Shown here: piece by piece, positions 35,701 through 47,700 of the stretch | Numbering within the stretch: the first letter of the stretch is position 1 | Layout of the letters: the number at the start of each line of letters is the position of its first letter | Source of the DNA: Nematostella vectensis | Lineage: Eukaryota > Cnidaria > Anthozoa > Actiniaria > Edwardsiidae | Direction: 5' to 3' | DNA: 64,000 nt | NCBI RefSeq assembly: GCF_932526225.1 | Contig: NC_064034.1 | Span: 4,574,001-4,638,000 of the forward strand | Notes under the pieces: model-generated | What the model was told of the DNA's origin: nothing | The model's database searches: none | Seen by the model: only the letters and a program-made list of their open reading frames with translations | Made by a program: the position numbers and the translations under genes

Positions 35701-38298
35701 GTGTCCCACTAAGAAAGGTTGACCTGATCCCACCTGTTGTATCCAACTCAAGAAGGGTGACATAATCTTACCTGTCGTATCCCACTGACCTGATCTCACC
35801 TGTTGTGTTCCACTAAGAAAGGTTGACCTGATCTCACCTGTTGTGTTCCACTAAGAAAGGTTGACCTGATTTCACCTTTCGTATCCCACTCAGAAAGGGT
35901 GAGGTGATCTCACCTGTTGTATCCAACTCAAGAAGGGTGACATAATCTTACCTGTCGTATCCCACTAACCTGATCTCACCTGTTGTGTCCCACTAAGAAA
36001 GGTTGACCTGATCTCACCTGTTGTGTCCCACTAAGAAAGGTTGACCTGATCTCACCTGTTGTGTCCCACTAAGAAAGGTTGACCTGATCTCACCTGTTGT
36101 GTCCCACTAAGAAAGGTTGACCTGATCTCACCTGTTGTGTTGTGATGTCCCACTCAGGAAGTGTCCATGCACTCTTGTCCCAGATGAAGATGGGGACCTG
36201 GTGATCCAAGACAGAACCTGGCTCTCTGCTAGGAATGATGGGCTTCAAGTGAATAGTATTGGCCTCATCTTAAGTCAAGAGAAAAACCTGTTAATTTTTC
36301 AGCCTCCTGAAGCACTATTATTCAAATTGTGCCCCAAGTGTGGTAAGTAGAGCATACATAACCCCTACTATATGGGCCTTTGCCACACCTGAAACTACTC
36401 AGACAACTTTTACTACCTACCTGGCTACCCTAGTCTCCTGCGCAGCCGTCCTTAGTGTCAGTCTTGAATTGGCTACCCCTCACCTTCTAAATTCAACTCC
36501 CACTAGGAATGGACAACTACTTTGGTACTAGTCTGGTAACTGGGTTCTTAGTTAGCCCTTTCTCCCCCTTTTCAACTTTGCCCTCTTGACAATGTCAATA
36601 CTCAACAAGTATTACCAATTGCAATGGTGCATTTTCCAGCACTAATTAGCTGATGTCTTGCACTGGATAGAATGGTAGGAAGGGTCTCCTTGGTCTCATC
36701 TTTGGACAGAAAGCCATCTTCAAGCTGCAAAATAAAACAGAATGGCATATCCCTTACCATCATACAATATGTATTATCAATCATTACTTAAAAGTGAAAG
36801 ATCGGGCCAAAGCTTGAGGTATGTTTGGGGAGACCTCCCTTCATATTGGCCTAAATAGATCCTTTTCATGTACATATATAATTAATGTACTTATTAAGTA
36901 AAATTAGTAAAACATACCCCTTTCCCCTTTTCCTGTGTTTGAGCTCATTATAAAGCAAGGTCATTTTCTAGCTGATTGAGCCATTGTGTATGTGTACTAT
37001 ATGTTCGTTTTACCTCTAATGTTGTGAGGTACTCTGCTAGCTTCTTAACAACATTCTCATAACAGACTGTGTCTGGATTCTCAGTGAAAACGAAGCAGAC
37101 ATTGAAGAGCAGTGCATTGCGTGAGTACTTGGCATTCTCAATGCTGATGGGACAACCCATAAACTTGTGCCCAAGTGCATTTCTGAAATAAACAGGACAC
37201 AAAAGACATAAACAACTCAATATAGTCAACCATGTTAACAGAAATTCCCTACTGGCAGCTTTACCTTACCTCACGAATGGACTGGGGGGGGGGGGGAAAC
37301 TTCCAGAAAAACAGATGGGGGTGCTCGACAGCAAAATCAATTTTAACCCTAAGGAGTAGCAACAAGGGCAACAACAATTCTTACCCCTAAGAGATACCAC
37401 ATTGGGAGTGGTCGAAGGAATTTTTAACCCTAAGAAATTGCATTAAAAAACAAAGATAGTTTCACACCTAGATGTGATTTCTCCTGTAAACTTTGGTTGA
37501 CGTTTCCTACTTAGCATGCTTGAACAACGCCCATATTAATTGGCTGACGGATCCTGTATTGTTATGTCACTGACAATAAAGCCGGAAGTATCAACCGATC
37601 AGTTGACTTGTGGTTTATTGTGAAAACGCATTTCAAGCAATTGGGCCACCATTTAGCGTGATACACCCTAAAAGAAAGCAGAATCGGAAAAATCCTCCTC
37701 CCGGGCATGAAACCCCTAAAAAATAGCAGAATTGGAAAAAATCCTAAAACATCCCCTAAGAGGTAGCAAGTGGTAAGAATTTTATACCCTAAAAGATAGG
37801 TCTAGCACCTGCATCTACTTTTCTGAAGAGTCAACTTCCCCCGGGAAATAGTGGTATTCATCTATTTCCAAATGTTATACTAATGAAAAAGGTAACAAGG
37901 CTTGAAACAAGAAATTAAATATTATTTAATATTGCTAGAAGTCTGGAGAAGAGGGAGTCGATGTCAGAACAAGCCTCAAAGGGTAGGGGGGTACGTGATG
38001 TGTATGCTTTAAAATCATATACACACACTTACACAGTTATCAACTTCCTCTGTAGCTCTGGTTTCGGAATTATGTAATCAGCTACACAATCAAACTCTTC
38101 TTTGGATATAAAATCCTCAGGGCTCTGGAAATAATAAAATCTTCTTATTCAATATTACTTCACTTCTTCGTTAGGGCAATAGTACTTATAGTATAACACA
38201 ACAAAACGAATAAACTACATAAATACCTGGTAAACGATCTTCGGCCCAGCGACCGGATGGAATTCACAGAAAAGTATGCAGTCTATCTGTGGTCTCAT
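32761..38298 (-). CDS. NPRL2: NPRL2, GATOR1 complex subunit (12 exons)
   Basis: GATOR1 (NPRL2-NPRL3-DEPDC5) inactivates RagA/B at the lysosome and thus mTORC1 when amino acids are low. Exons in transcript order: 38298-38227, 38124-38033, 37182-37014, 36724-36616, 36268-36132, 35144-35047, 34800-34764, 34681-34588, 34161-34044, 33685-33521, 32958-32912, 32828-32761. Phases close exactly, giving 401 aa (human 380). Conserved stretches: [105 protein letters not shown] and the C-terminal [17 protein letters not shown]. Oddities: a ~35-residue non-conserved insertion in exon 10, a 37-nt exon 7, a weak gtctgt donor after exon 8, and a donor-derived minisatellite after exon 5. It shares a short upstream region with MOV10L1. 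Confidence 0.93.
33039..33228. mobile_element. 190-bp MITE in NPRL2 intron 10
   Basis: Inverted ends AAGGCTGATTTAGAC continue as ~37-bp imperfect arms containing ttagtcgt. No coding capacity and no clear target duplication. It lies between NPRL2 exons 10 and 11. Confidence 0.6.
33289..33387. repeat. 14-bp tandem repeat, 7 copies
   Basis: Perfect head-to-tail copies of cttgaagggtacag within NPRL2 intron 10. The near-identity suggests recent expansion. Confidence 0.95.
34466..34579 (-). other. 37-codon open frame in NPRL2 intron 8
   Basis: An ATG nine bases past the exon 8 donor overlaps the first in-frame stop of unspliced exon 8 as TGAATG. It opens a small basic frame ([19 protein letters not shown], then [18 protein letters not shown]) ending in TAG. 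Composition is protein-like but I recognise nothing. It could be a transposon relic or chance. Confidence 0.25.
35366..36131 (-). repeat. Donor-site minisatellite in NPRL2 intron 5, ~21 copies
   Basis: The array begins at the first intronic base after exon 5. The 38-bp unit, on the coding strand, is gtgagatcaggtcaaccttt followed by cttagtgggacacaacag. Its end copies the exon 5 terminus (tgggacatcacaacacaacag with 7 nt missing), so nearly every copy has an intact CAG|GTGAGAT or CAG|GTAAGAT donor. Shorter 28-bp units occur at about 35,482, 35,662, 35,766 and 35,946. A variant, AAG|GTGAAAT, recurs at 35,586 and 35,870. Confidence 0.95.
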
Positions 38299-38714
38299 GG
38301 CATTCAAATACGGAAAGCATTGATACAAATGACCAACATTTCAAAGTGAACAAATACGTCTAGCCGCCATGTTGATTTAATCAGCAGTACCCTCTCTTTT
38401 GAACCAGACCACAGGCAAACCGTTTCTAAAAAAATAAGAATCAGCCATTCGTCGTGTATCAGATTATTTTCTTTTCCAAGAACTGCTACTTTGCTTTATC
38501 TCCATTTCGTCGCCTCTTCTGTTTTATATGTTTTAATTTTATTTGTTCCCGTCGTTATTTTGTAAGTTTCGCGCTCAAATTTGTGGTCTTCCTGTGGTGT
38601 TTTCGCGGGTTCAATTTCAAAATGGCGGCTCATACAGTGACAAAACATTGACGCAAAATATAACGCACTTTCTCTTTTTAACACTAAATTTCCTGCTAGT
38701 TTCCACTCATCGTC
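38299..38714. promoter_or_regulatory. Divergent promoter region, NPRL2 / MOV10L1
   Basis: Only 416 bp separate the two start codons, so both 5' UTRs and promoters must lie here or overlap. No TATA box is obvious. Two copies of a ccgccat/atggcgg motif (YY1-like, 38,363-38,369 and 38,622-38,628) lie in opposite orientation. Confidence 0.6.
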
Positions 38715-41700
38715 ATGTTTAGCTTTTTATCTAAAGTCAGCAGCTTTGTCCTCGGTAATGTAGTCGAAGAGGAAACGGCGCAAGAAAATAATTCCCGCGA
38801 CTCTGCATCGCTTGGGCCTGAACAGATTCCCCAAGAAGAGACGACAACGTCAAATGGTATACGAGACAAAGTTAAACCTGGCGAGCTACAGAAATCCTTC
38901 TACGGAAAAGTAACTAATCTGTACGATGGAGCGGGGGTGATAGACCACGATGTGTATTTTACTTTTGACGTTATTTTGGGCGGATTTCGTCCCGAATTGG
39001 GATCCGAGGTGCACGTAGAAGCCTTGCGGGAATCGGTCTCTAGCGGCTGGAAGGCTACACGTGTTGATCACGTGCAAGAGTGGGACACCAAGGGCCAGAG
39101 TGGTACCTTAGAGACTGTAGTTGCCAAGGTGACGGATATAAGTGGAAATATTATTACCTTAAATAATGAATTAACAATAAACATGTCAGCCATGCACCTA
39201 GGAAATGATACCTACTCCCCCTTCGTTGGCGACTGGATTAAGGCGGATCTAGAGAAATTTGCCGATGGAAGTGTTGAAATCAGGGGGGTGAAGCCCTTAC
39301 GGGAGAAGCATTTTTCTGGAAAGGTAGCAGCTGCATGTCCAGGCTATGGTTATATTGACGATGTTTACTATACCATTGGGGTGTGTGTTAGAGGATACAG
39401 ACCTCGAAGAGGGGATGATGTTAAGGTGACTGCCATAGAGTCGACACAGGGGCAGTCTAAGTGGAGAGCTATTCTGGTAGAACCCAAACCGGTTCAGTCA
39501 ACTACTCAAAGGTATATCCATTTCTAAATATTTTGTTATTTAATTTGAGAAAGTTTAAAGTGATAGTTGATTAAACTTTGAAATGGGTGTAGCTTAAGCC
39601 CTAGGTGCAAGCATGGGTAGGGCCTAGAATTAACAAAGGGTATGTGCATTGCAAAAAAAATTGTTGTCTTCTTAATGGCAAGTTGCCTTATTTACTTGTA
39701 TTAATACTAATCTGTTCAACCCATCTGCTACTCTACGGCTACAACCCATTTCTCCTCTCTGCTAAAAAACTCTGATTCTTTATTTTGGCTAAATGTCTTG
39801 AATGTCATGTTAACAGAAACTATTTCCTTTAATTTCACCGCAGTTCAATTTCAGCAGCTCTCTCACCAGAAAATATATCAAACCTTTCTTTAGGGGGGTA
39901 GGAGGGTGGTTAGGGAAGAAGTTTAAACTCTTATACTGTACCTTGTATCTGCTTCTATTTTCAGCCCCTCATCAGGAACACAGCAGTTTATGGGGGAAAG
40001 GATGGCTGAGCTACTGGCAAATAAGAATGGAATTGTTATCAAAGATACTTTAGGCTTTGGTGACGTTGCTGTTGGTGATTGTAGAACAATCTGTATTGAC
40101 ATAAGGTAAAAAGATTTGTCTTATTTTTGATGAGATAAATTCCAAGTATTGTCAAAAATCATGTAATGTACCAGGAGATATTTAAGTCTGCAGCAGTAGT
40201 TTGGTGTGTTTAGAAATGTTAACATGTCTGTAATCATGTGTGGCAAAAGGCACTGTTTTTTTTTCTAAATCACTTTCATGTCAATTTCAACTCTTTCGAA
40301 ACCTAAACAGAGTCATTCCTGTTACCTGTTACCTGTCCTCCTCGTGCTGTGTGGTACATAGGGCCTTCACAGTGCTTTTCCACTTTTCCCTGTCTGCTGC
40401 TTTTGATCGCACCTCGTCCCAGTTCCTCCACCCCGCCTCGTCTCTCTCCCTTTCCACAGTCCTTCGCCATGTGTTTTGGGTCTCCTTCTGCCTTCTGGTG
40501 TCCAAGTTAATGCTACGCTGCAGTCATTTTCTCTTCCTTGTCTCAACACGTGTCCGATCATTTTCCATCCCCGTCTCTTCACTTCACTGCTCAATTGATG
40601 TACTCCAGCTCTTCTCTGTACCTCTTCATTTGTTACATGGTCTTCCCAACTAATCTTCAATATCCTTCTCAAACACTTCTGTTGGAATACATCTAGCAAT
40701 TTATCATCTTTCTTGTTCATCTTCCACCTCTCGCAACCATACAATAACCTTAGCTTTACAGTTGCACACACCAAGTAGTGATCACTTCCTAGGTCCGCTG
40801 ATTAAAAACCCTTGTGTCTTTTACTGAATTCCTAAACCTCTTATTTACCAAAACATGGTCTATCTGGTTCTTTGTCTTTCCATCTGGTGAAATCCAAGTT
40901 GCCTTGTGAATGGTTCTATGTGGGAACAGCGTCCCAGTTATGACAAGTTCGTTAAGGTCGCACAATTCGAATAATCTTTCTCCATTGTTATTTCGAACTC
41001 CCAATCCATGCTTCCCAATGACTCTTTCATAGTCCCAGTTCTGGTCGCCAACCTTTGCATTCATATCACCAGTGATGATTAACATGTCGTGTTGATTTCT
41101 GCTATCTAGTACCTCCTGCAGCCGTGTATAGAACTCATCTTTTAATTGTCCGTCTGCATCCTCTGTAGGTGCGTATATGTGAATGATGGTCAATTTAATG
41201 TGCCTGGAGTAGAATCTTGCTTGAATCATTCTCTCATTCCAAGGAGTCCATTCTATTAAACAAGCCGCCGCATTTTTGGACATGAGGATATTAGCTGCAA
41301 TAGGTGCTGATAAACGGTGCTGATAAACTATGTTGTTATTGTTATTTATGTTAATTGTTATTTATAACTAATCTGTAGCTTGCCATCCCCTTTGTACCCT
41401 TTAAGGATAAAAGATTTAGCAAACATTGATGAGAAAAGGGACAAAAATGAACAGTCTCTATGTTAATAAGAGTTGTTTTTTTCCCAAAGGGTGGCCCCAC
41501 CCATGGGATTCCCTGACTGAGGGTAACACATTCTAAGAAATATGAAGAAAATATTTATTCTATTGTATGATTTATGGCCTTTTTGTTAAAGGAATTCAAG
41601 TCAGACTGTTCACAGACTAGTCAGCTGTTGTTTTGTCAGAGCTGATTCCCAGTTTCAAGTTGCATTGGCATCAGACCTTAAAGAACCCAGTGAATCTGAA

Positions 41701-44700
41701 GAGTCTAGGGCAGGTACTGAAATGAGACTGCAACCAGAGCAAACAAGATCTGTTACCATAACATTCACAGCTAGGTAAGCACTGATCATTGAAATTGTCC
41801 TCAGGGCTCAAACTTTGTTGTTTTTTTTACCCATGCAGAACACAAAAACGAATACAATTTTTTTGAAAACAAGATACAAAAATTTGGAATGAAAGGGGCC
41901 CCCTTAGTGTCTGCTGCCTACAAGTATGTTATGAGATAAAATACAAGACATACAGGGTTTAACTGGCAAAACAGGGATTGATAAAAATGTGTGTGTAGAG
42001 CCGTCTGGTTATGTCAGTGTATGTTAGCGTACAGTTGACTGTTTCCTTGTGCTATTAACTTTGTTACAGGGCTCTTGGGCGATTCAAGCACCTTCTTGTC
42101 ATTGGTTTTGAAGGCTTTGAGATCGGCCGGCACATTACTGGTAATGTTGTTGATGACCATCAGGCGTATCTGAGTCCATCAGCACCATACAGTCGCACCA
42201 GGAAGACCAGGCAAACAAGGGATTTATTTGCAGACCAAACTGATGGATGGTTGGTTCCTGGAGAACGTCCAACATGGTAATGGTAACTATGGCAACAAAT
42301 TTGTCTAAACATTTGTTTGCCATTTGACTTTTGTAGGAAATTGAGCCATCTAATATTAAACTTTTTATAAAACTAATATTAAACTATTTAACAAAGGGTC
42401 AATTAATAAGCCATTAATAAGCCAGTTGCTGATTGGAATACCTCTTCCTCAGTTCTTGAAATATGTGGCTAGTCGGCACAGCCCTGGAAATCACTGTTGT
42501 TGTTTTTTCTAACGATAAATAATGATATTTATTTATTAACGAGGCACATAATAGTTATAAAAACTAATTAACTTGTGGCATGTCTGTCCTACTTTTTTTC
42601 CAGGAAAGTGAAACTTATTTTCCCTATCAAGTTGAAGATGTACACTATCCCATCTGATGTCAGGGAATGTCTCCTACAGGAGAGAGATCTGGGTATGGTC
42701 ATCCCTGCACTAAGACAGGTATAAATGTTAGTAGCTTGGTTAGGTCAGGTTATTATGGTTGATTGTATAACAATATTGGGTATAATGTATTGTTATCCCT
42801 GCACTAAGACAGTTATAAATGTTAGGAGCTGGGTTAAGTCAGGTTATAAAGAATATTGGGTAATGTATTGTAATTCCTGCACTATGAGGCAAGTATAAAT
42901 ACAAGGAATTGAGTAAGGTTCGGCGTAAATTGTTGATTGGCATTAGATACTGTAATTGTGCATTTCGTTGGCAAGTTTTGAAGGTTCGACATTTGTTGTT
43001 TTGTGGCACAAGTGGTTAATCACCATGTATTTTACTGCTTATTGTGTTATTGTTATTGCTGTTGTATTGAGTCTATTTAGAAAACCAGCTGTTTATTCAG
43101 TTCCTGTCTTTTTTCCTTTCAGCCATTGTGCCTGCTGAACTATCAGGCCCGTTTTTCTGCTCTCCTCAATGCTGAAGAGTTGCAGATGGAATTGGAAATG
43201 CGACAATTTGACCTTCAGCAGGTGACCCTTAGATTCACACCTTAGATTTTGTTTATTGCCTCTTAGTAATACAGTGTAATATGTCCTGTACAATAAAGCC
43301 ATCTCACACAAGATATCCCTTATAAGAGAAACAAGTTTATTCTATGTGAATTTGTTACCCTTTTTGCAACACTTATGCAATTGTACTCTGGGTATGACTT
43401 CCAGGTAGAGATGGAACCATTTCGGGAATTTTTGTGCCTGGCTGTCCCAGGCCTTGCTGAGGGCCGACCATCTCTGTTGATTGGTGACACAGTTGTAGTG
43501 TCTCTCTGTATGTCTGCTCGTGATGCACCGAGATATGAAGGATACATACATGAGGTGAGGTCTTCATGACATATTAACCCTTAGTGGATATGTGTATGGA
43601 GCAAAGAATCTCTAACTTACAAATCAAATATTAAATTGTCAGTCCCTTCCATATGTCTGTGGTGCACTTGTTATGTGCTATTATTTCATTTTCATGTGTT
43701 GGCCTTCTGCTGTAGTAGGGTGTTCAGTGCTTGGTGCAATTCACTGCACTGCATGGATCAGTGCCAGTGGGACTTTACCAGATTGCCTTTAAACTTGCAT
43801 GAACCAATTTACATTTTCACACAGGTGCGTAAAGATGACATTTTACTAAAATTCAATGATGAGTTCCATTCATCCTATGGATTAGAGAGATGTGATGTAA
43901 TGTTCTTCTTTAACAGGTAACCTCGGTTTTCTTTATTCCATTCATACCTATTATTGACCAAGTGCCTGGGTTGTATGGGAACTTATGTAGTCAATAATTC
44001 CCCCATCATTTTATGCCACAACAGCAGAACCATACATTCTTGTACAGCCAGAGGAAGAATAATGGAATATGTTTATTTCATTTAGAGGTATACTGCCCGT
44101 TAATCAACCAATGTTCTTTTATTATAGGTCCATCCATCAGAAGGGTTCACCCATCTATCCTTTAACTTATTATACTAAGGTCGTCCATCAGAAGGGCTCA
44201 CCCATCTATCCTTCTGTTATTATACTATAGGTCATCCATCAGAAGGGCTCACCAAGCTGTCGAATTTTCAGTACAAATGGGAGAAGAAGGTTGTTGTCCA
44301 CTATTTTCTGGCATGATTATCTTACATCTGTTACCATATTTACTTGTATAATACACACTTTTTCACACAAAATGACCTAAAAAAATCGGGGTATGTATTA
44401 TACATGAAACTTCTTGTTTGAGAGGTCAAACATTTGCATAATACTAAAAATAATAGAAAGCTCTTGAGTATTTCGACCCCCGAATAAGTTAGTTAAATTA
44501 TTTAAACTCTGCGAGGCGTCATTTTGACATACCAAAACTAAACTAACGAAAAAGTCTGGTGAGCATGCCGTAAAGGACTCCATCAAAAAAGAAGTCTACT
44601 TGTTTTCCATGTCTTCGAACAATTATTAACAATTAACCATTATTTTTCAATTACTCATCTAGGATTTTTGTAAAAAATAGTTTTTTTTAAATGGCCTCAA

Positions 44701-47700
44701 AAGTGCGTATTATACAGTGCGTACTATACATGAGTAAATAAGGTATTCTTGTTGAATGAAATTTAAATTATCTTTTTATTGCAGTCTTGTTTCCAAGATC
44801 CCTTAGTCCTAAGCTTCCCATTGTGAGCTTGATGTTTGGCTCAATGGAGACACAGGATGAGAAACAGGTTTACATGAACCCAACTAACATTGATAAAGGT
44901 AAATACCTAAGAAACTTATGATGTCTTTAAGAAGTATAGTTAATAATTATGTTAGCAACATTAGTTGTGGATTAATGATAATAATCATTATGATGACGGT
45001 AATGATGATGATGGAGGTGATTGTGATCTGATGGTACAATGATGGTAAAGGATTCTGATCATATTTTTTGGTACTGTAGTTGATAACGATATAAGATTCT
45101 GTAAGAGAAAAAAAGGAATTCTTATGAAAAAGAGTAGAGTGTAACAACATTCTTTGAGTGCCTAAAAACATGTATTGTGTACGTATTTGGGGAAAATAGA
45201 AACATAATAAAAATGTGATTGAGCAACTTTAGTAAAATCGTGGTTTCACCTAAGTATACCAACATCCAACTATTGCATTCAGTTCTTATCTTGATGTTTC
45301 TGCAGGTAAGGAGTTGACTATGCCCAAGCCTACTGACTGTCTGTACAACTCTCGCCTGAATGAGCGTCAGCGTGCTGCCGTGGCTCGTATTCTGAGTGGA
45401 CAAAGCAGACCTACTCCTTACCTACTGTTTGGTCCACCTGGCACCGGAAAAACAGTCACACTGGTGGAGGCCATACTTCAGGTACACCACAACTTCCTGC
45501 CAGATTTTGTAGCAAGGACGCGTTGACATACAGCATGTGTAGTAATCAGCGCAAAGGGGAACAAACAGAGAAAGGAGAAGGAAGTCAAGAAGGGAGAAGC
45601 AGAAAGATTCCTTTTTCGTCCTTCTCTGTTTCCTCTTACGCCAATCATGTGCAGGCTTTTTGTCTCCCACCATTTCCTGTGAAAAGCCGGCTTTTGGCAG
45701 ATAACACTAATCCTCACCTCATTTTTTCTTGTTGAAACCACTATCCAAAAAAAAATCATGCATCAGCTGCTGATTACCCATGTTTAACAAGTTTCAAAGT
45801 ATGAGTGGATAAGAGAAAGTGAGGAACTTGTCAGGGAGTGTCCTTAGTGAGAGCTGATGCTCCTTGTTTCAGGTGTACCACAGGGTGCCCTATCTAGAGC
45901 TGATGCTCCTTGTTTCATGTGTACCACAGGGTACCCTATCTAGAGCTGATGCTCCTTGTTTCAGGTGTACCACAGGGTACCCTATCTAGAGCTGATGCTC
46001 CTTGTTTCAGGTGTACCACAGGGTGCCCTATCTAGAGCTGATGCTCCTTGTTTCAGGTGTACCACAGGGTACCCTATCTACAGCTGATGCTCCTTGTTTC
46101 AGGTGTACCACAGGGTGCCCTATCTACAGCTGATGCTCCTTGTTTCAGGTGTACCACAGGGTACCCTATCTACAGCTGATGCTCCTTGTTTCAGGTGTAC
46201 CACAGGGTACCCTATCTACAGCTGATGCTCCTTGTTTCAGGTGTACCACAGGGTACCCTATCTAGAGCTGATGCTCCTTGTTTCAGGTGTACCACAGGGT
46301 ACCCTATCTACAGCTGATGCTCCTTGTTTCAGGTGTACCACAGGGTGCCCTATCTACAGCTGATGCTCCTTGTTTCAGGTGTACCACAGGGTGCCCTATC
46401 TACAGCTGATGCTCCTTGTTTCAGGTGTACCACAGGGTGCCCTATATAGAGCTGATGCTCCTTGTTTCAGGTGTACCACAGGGTACCCTATCTACAGCTG
46501 ATGCTCCTTGTTTCAGGTGTACCACAGGGTACCCTATCTAGAGCTGATGCTCCTTGTTTCAGGTGTACCACAGGGTACCCTATCTACAGCTGATGCTCCT
46601 TGTTTCAGGTGTACCACAGGGTACCCTATCTACAGCTGATGCTCCTTGTTTCAGGTGTACCACAGGGTGCCCTATCTACAGCTGATGCTCCTTGTTTCAG
46701 GTGTACCACAGGGTGCCCTATCTACAGCTGATGCTCCTTGTTTCAGGTGTACCACAGGGTACCCTATCTAGAGCTGCTGCTCCTTGTTTCAGGTGTACCA
46801 CAGGGTACCCTATCTACAGCTGATGCTCCTTGTTTCAGGTGTACCACAGGGTACCCTATCTACAGCTGATGCTCCTTGTTTCAGGTGTACCACAGGGTAC
46901 CCTATCTACCGCTGATGCTCCTTGTTTCAGGTGTACCACAGGGTACCCTATCTATAGCTGATGCTCCTTGTTTCAGGTGTACCACAGGGTACCCTATCTA
47001 CAGCTGATGCTCCTTGTTTCAGGTGTACCACAGGGTACCCTAGCTAGAGCTGATGCTCCTTGTTTCAGGTGTACCGCAGGGTACCTTATCTACAGCTGAT
47101 GCTCCTTGTTTCATGTGTACCACAGGGTGCCCTATCTAGAGCTGATGCTCCTTGTTTCAGGTGTTCCACAGGGTACCTTATCTACAGCTGGTGCTCCTTG
47201 TTTCAGGTGTACCACAGGGTGCCCTATCTACAGCTGGTGCTCCTTGTGTTCAGGTGTACCACAGGGTACCCTATCTTCAGCTGATGCTCCTTGTTTCAGG
47301 TGTACCACAGGGTACCCTATCTAGAGCTGATGCTCCTTGTTTCAGGTGTACCACAGGGTACCCTATCTAGAGCTGATGCTCCTTGTTTCAGGTGTTCCAC
47401 AGGGTACCTTATCTACAGCTGGTGCTCCTTGTTTCAGGTGTACCACAGGGTGCCCTATCTACAGCTGGTGCTCCTTGTGTTCAGGTGTACCACAGGGTAC
47501 CCTATCTTCAGCTGATGCTCCTTGTTTCAGGTGTACCACAGGGTACCCTATCTAGAGCTGCTGCTCCTTGTTTCAGGTGTTTCACAGGGTACCCTATCTA
47601 CAGCTGATGCTCCTTGTTTCAGGTGTACCACAGGGTACCCTATCTACAGCTGATGCTCCTTGTTTCAGGTGTACCACAGGGTACCCTATCTACAGCTGAT

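Noticed and set aside
36135..36350. 71-aa plus-strand frame
   Set aside because: Antisense of NPRL2 exon 5; the minus strand carries the conserved protein.
40240..40653. 137-aa plus-strand frame in MOV10L1 intron 2
   Set aside because: Antisense of the LINE reverse-transcriptase tail, which has the recognisable protein on the minus strand.
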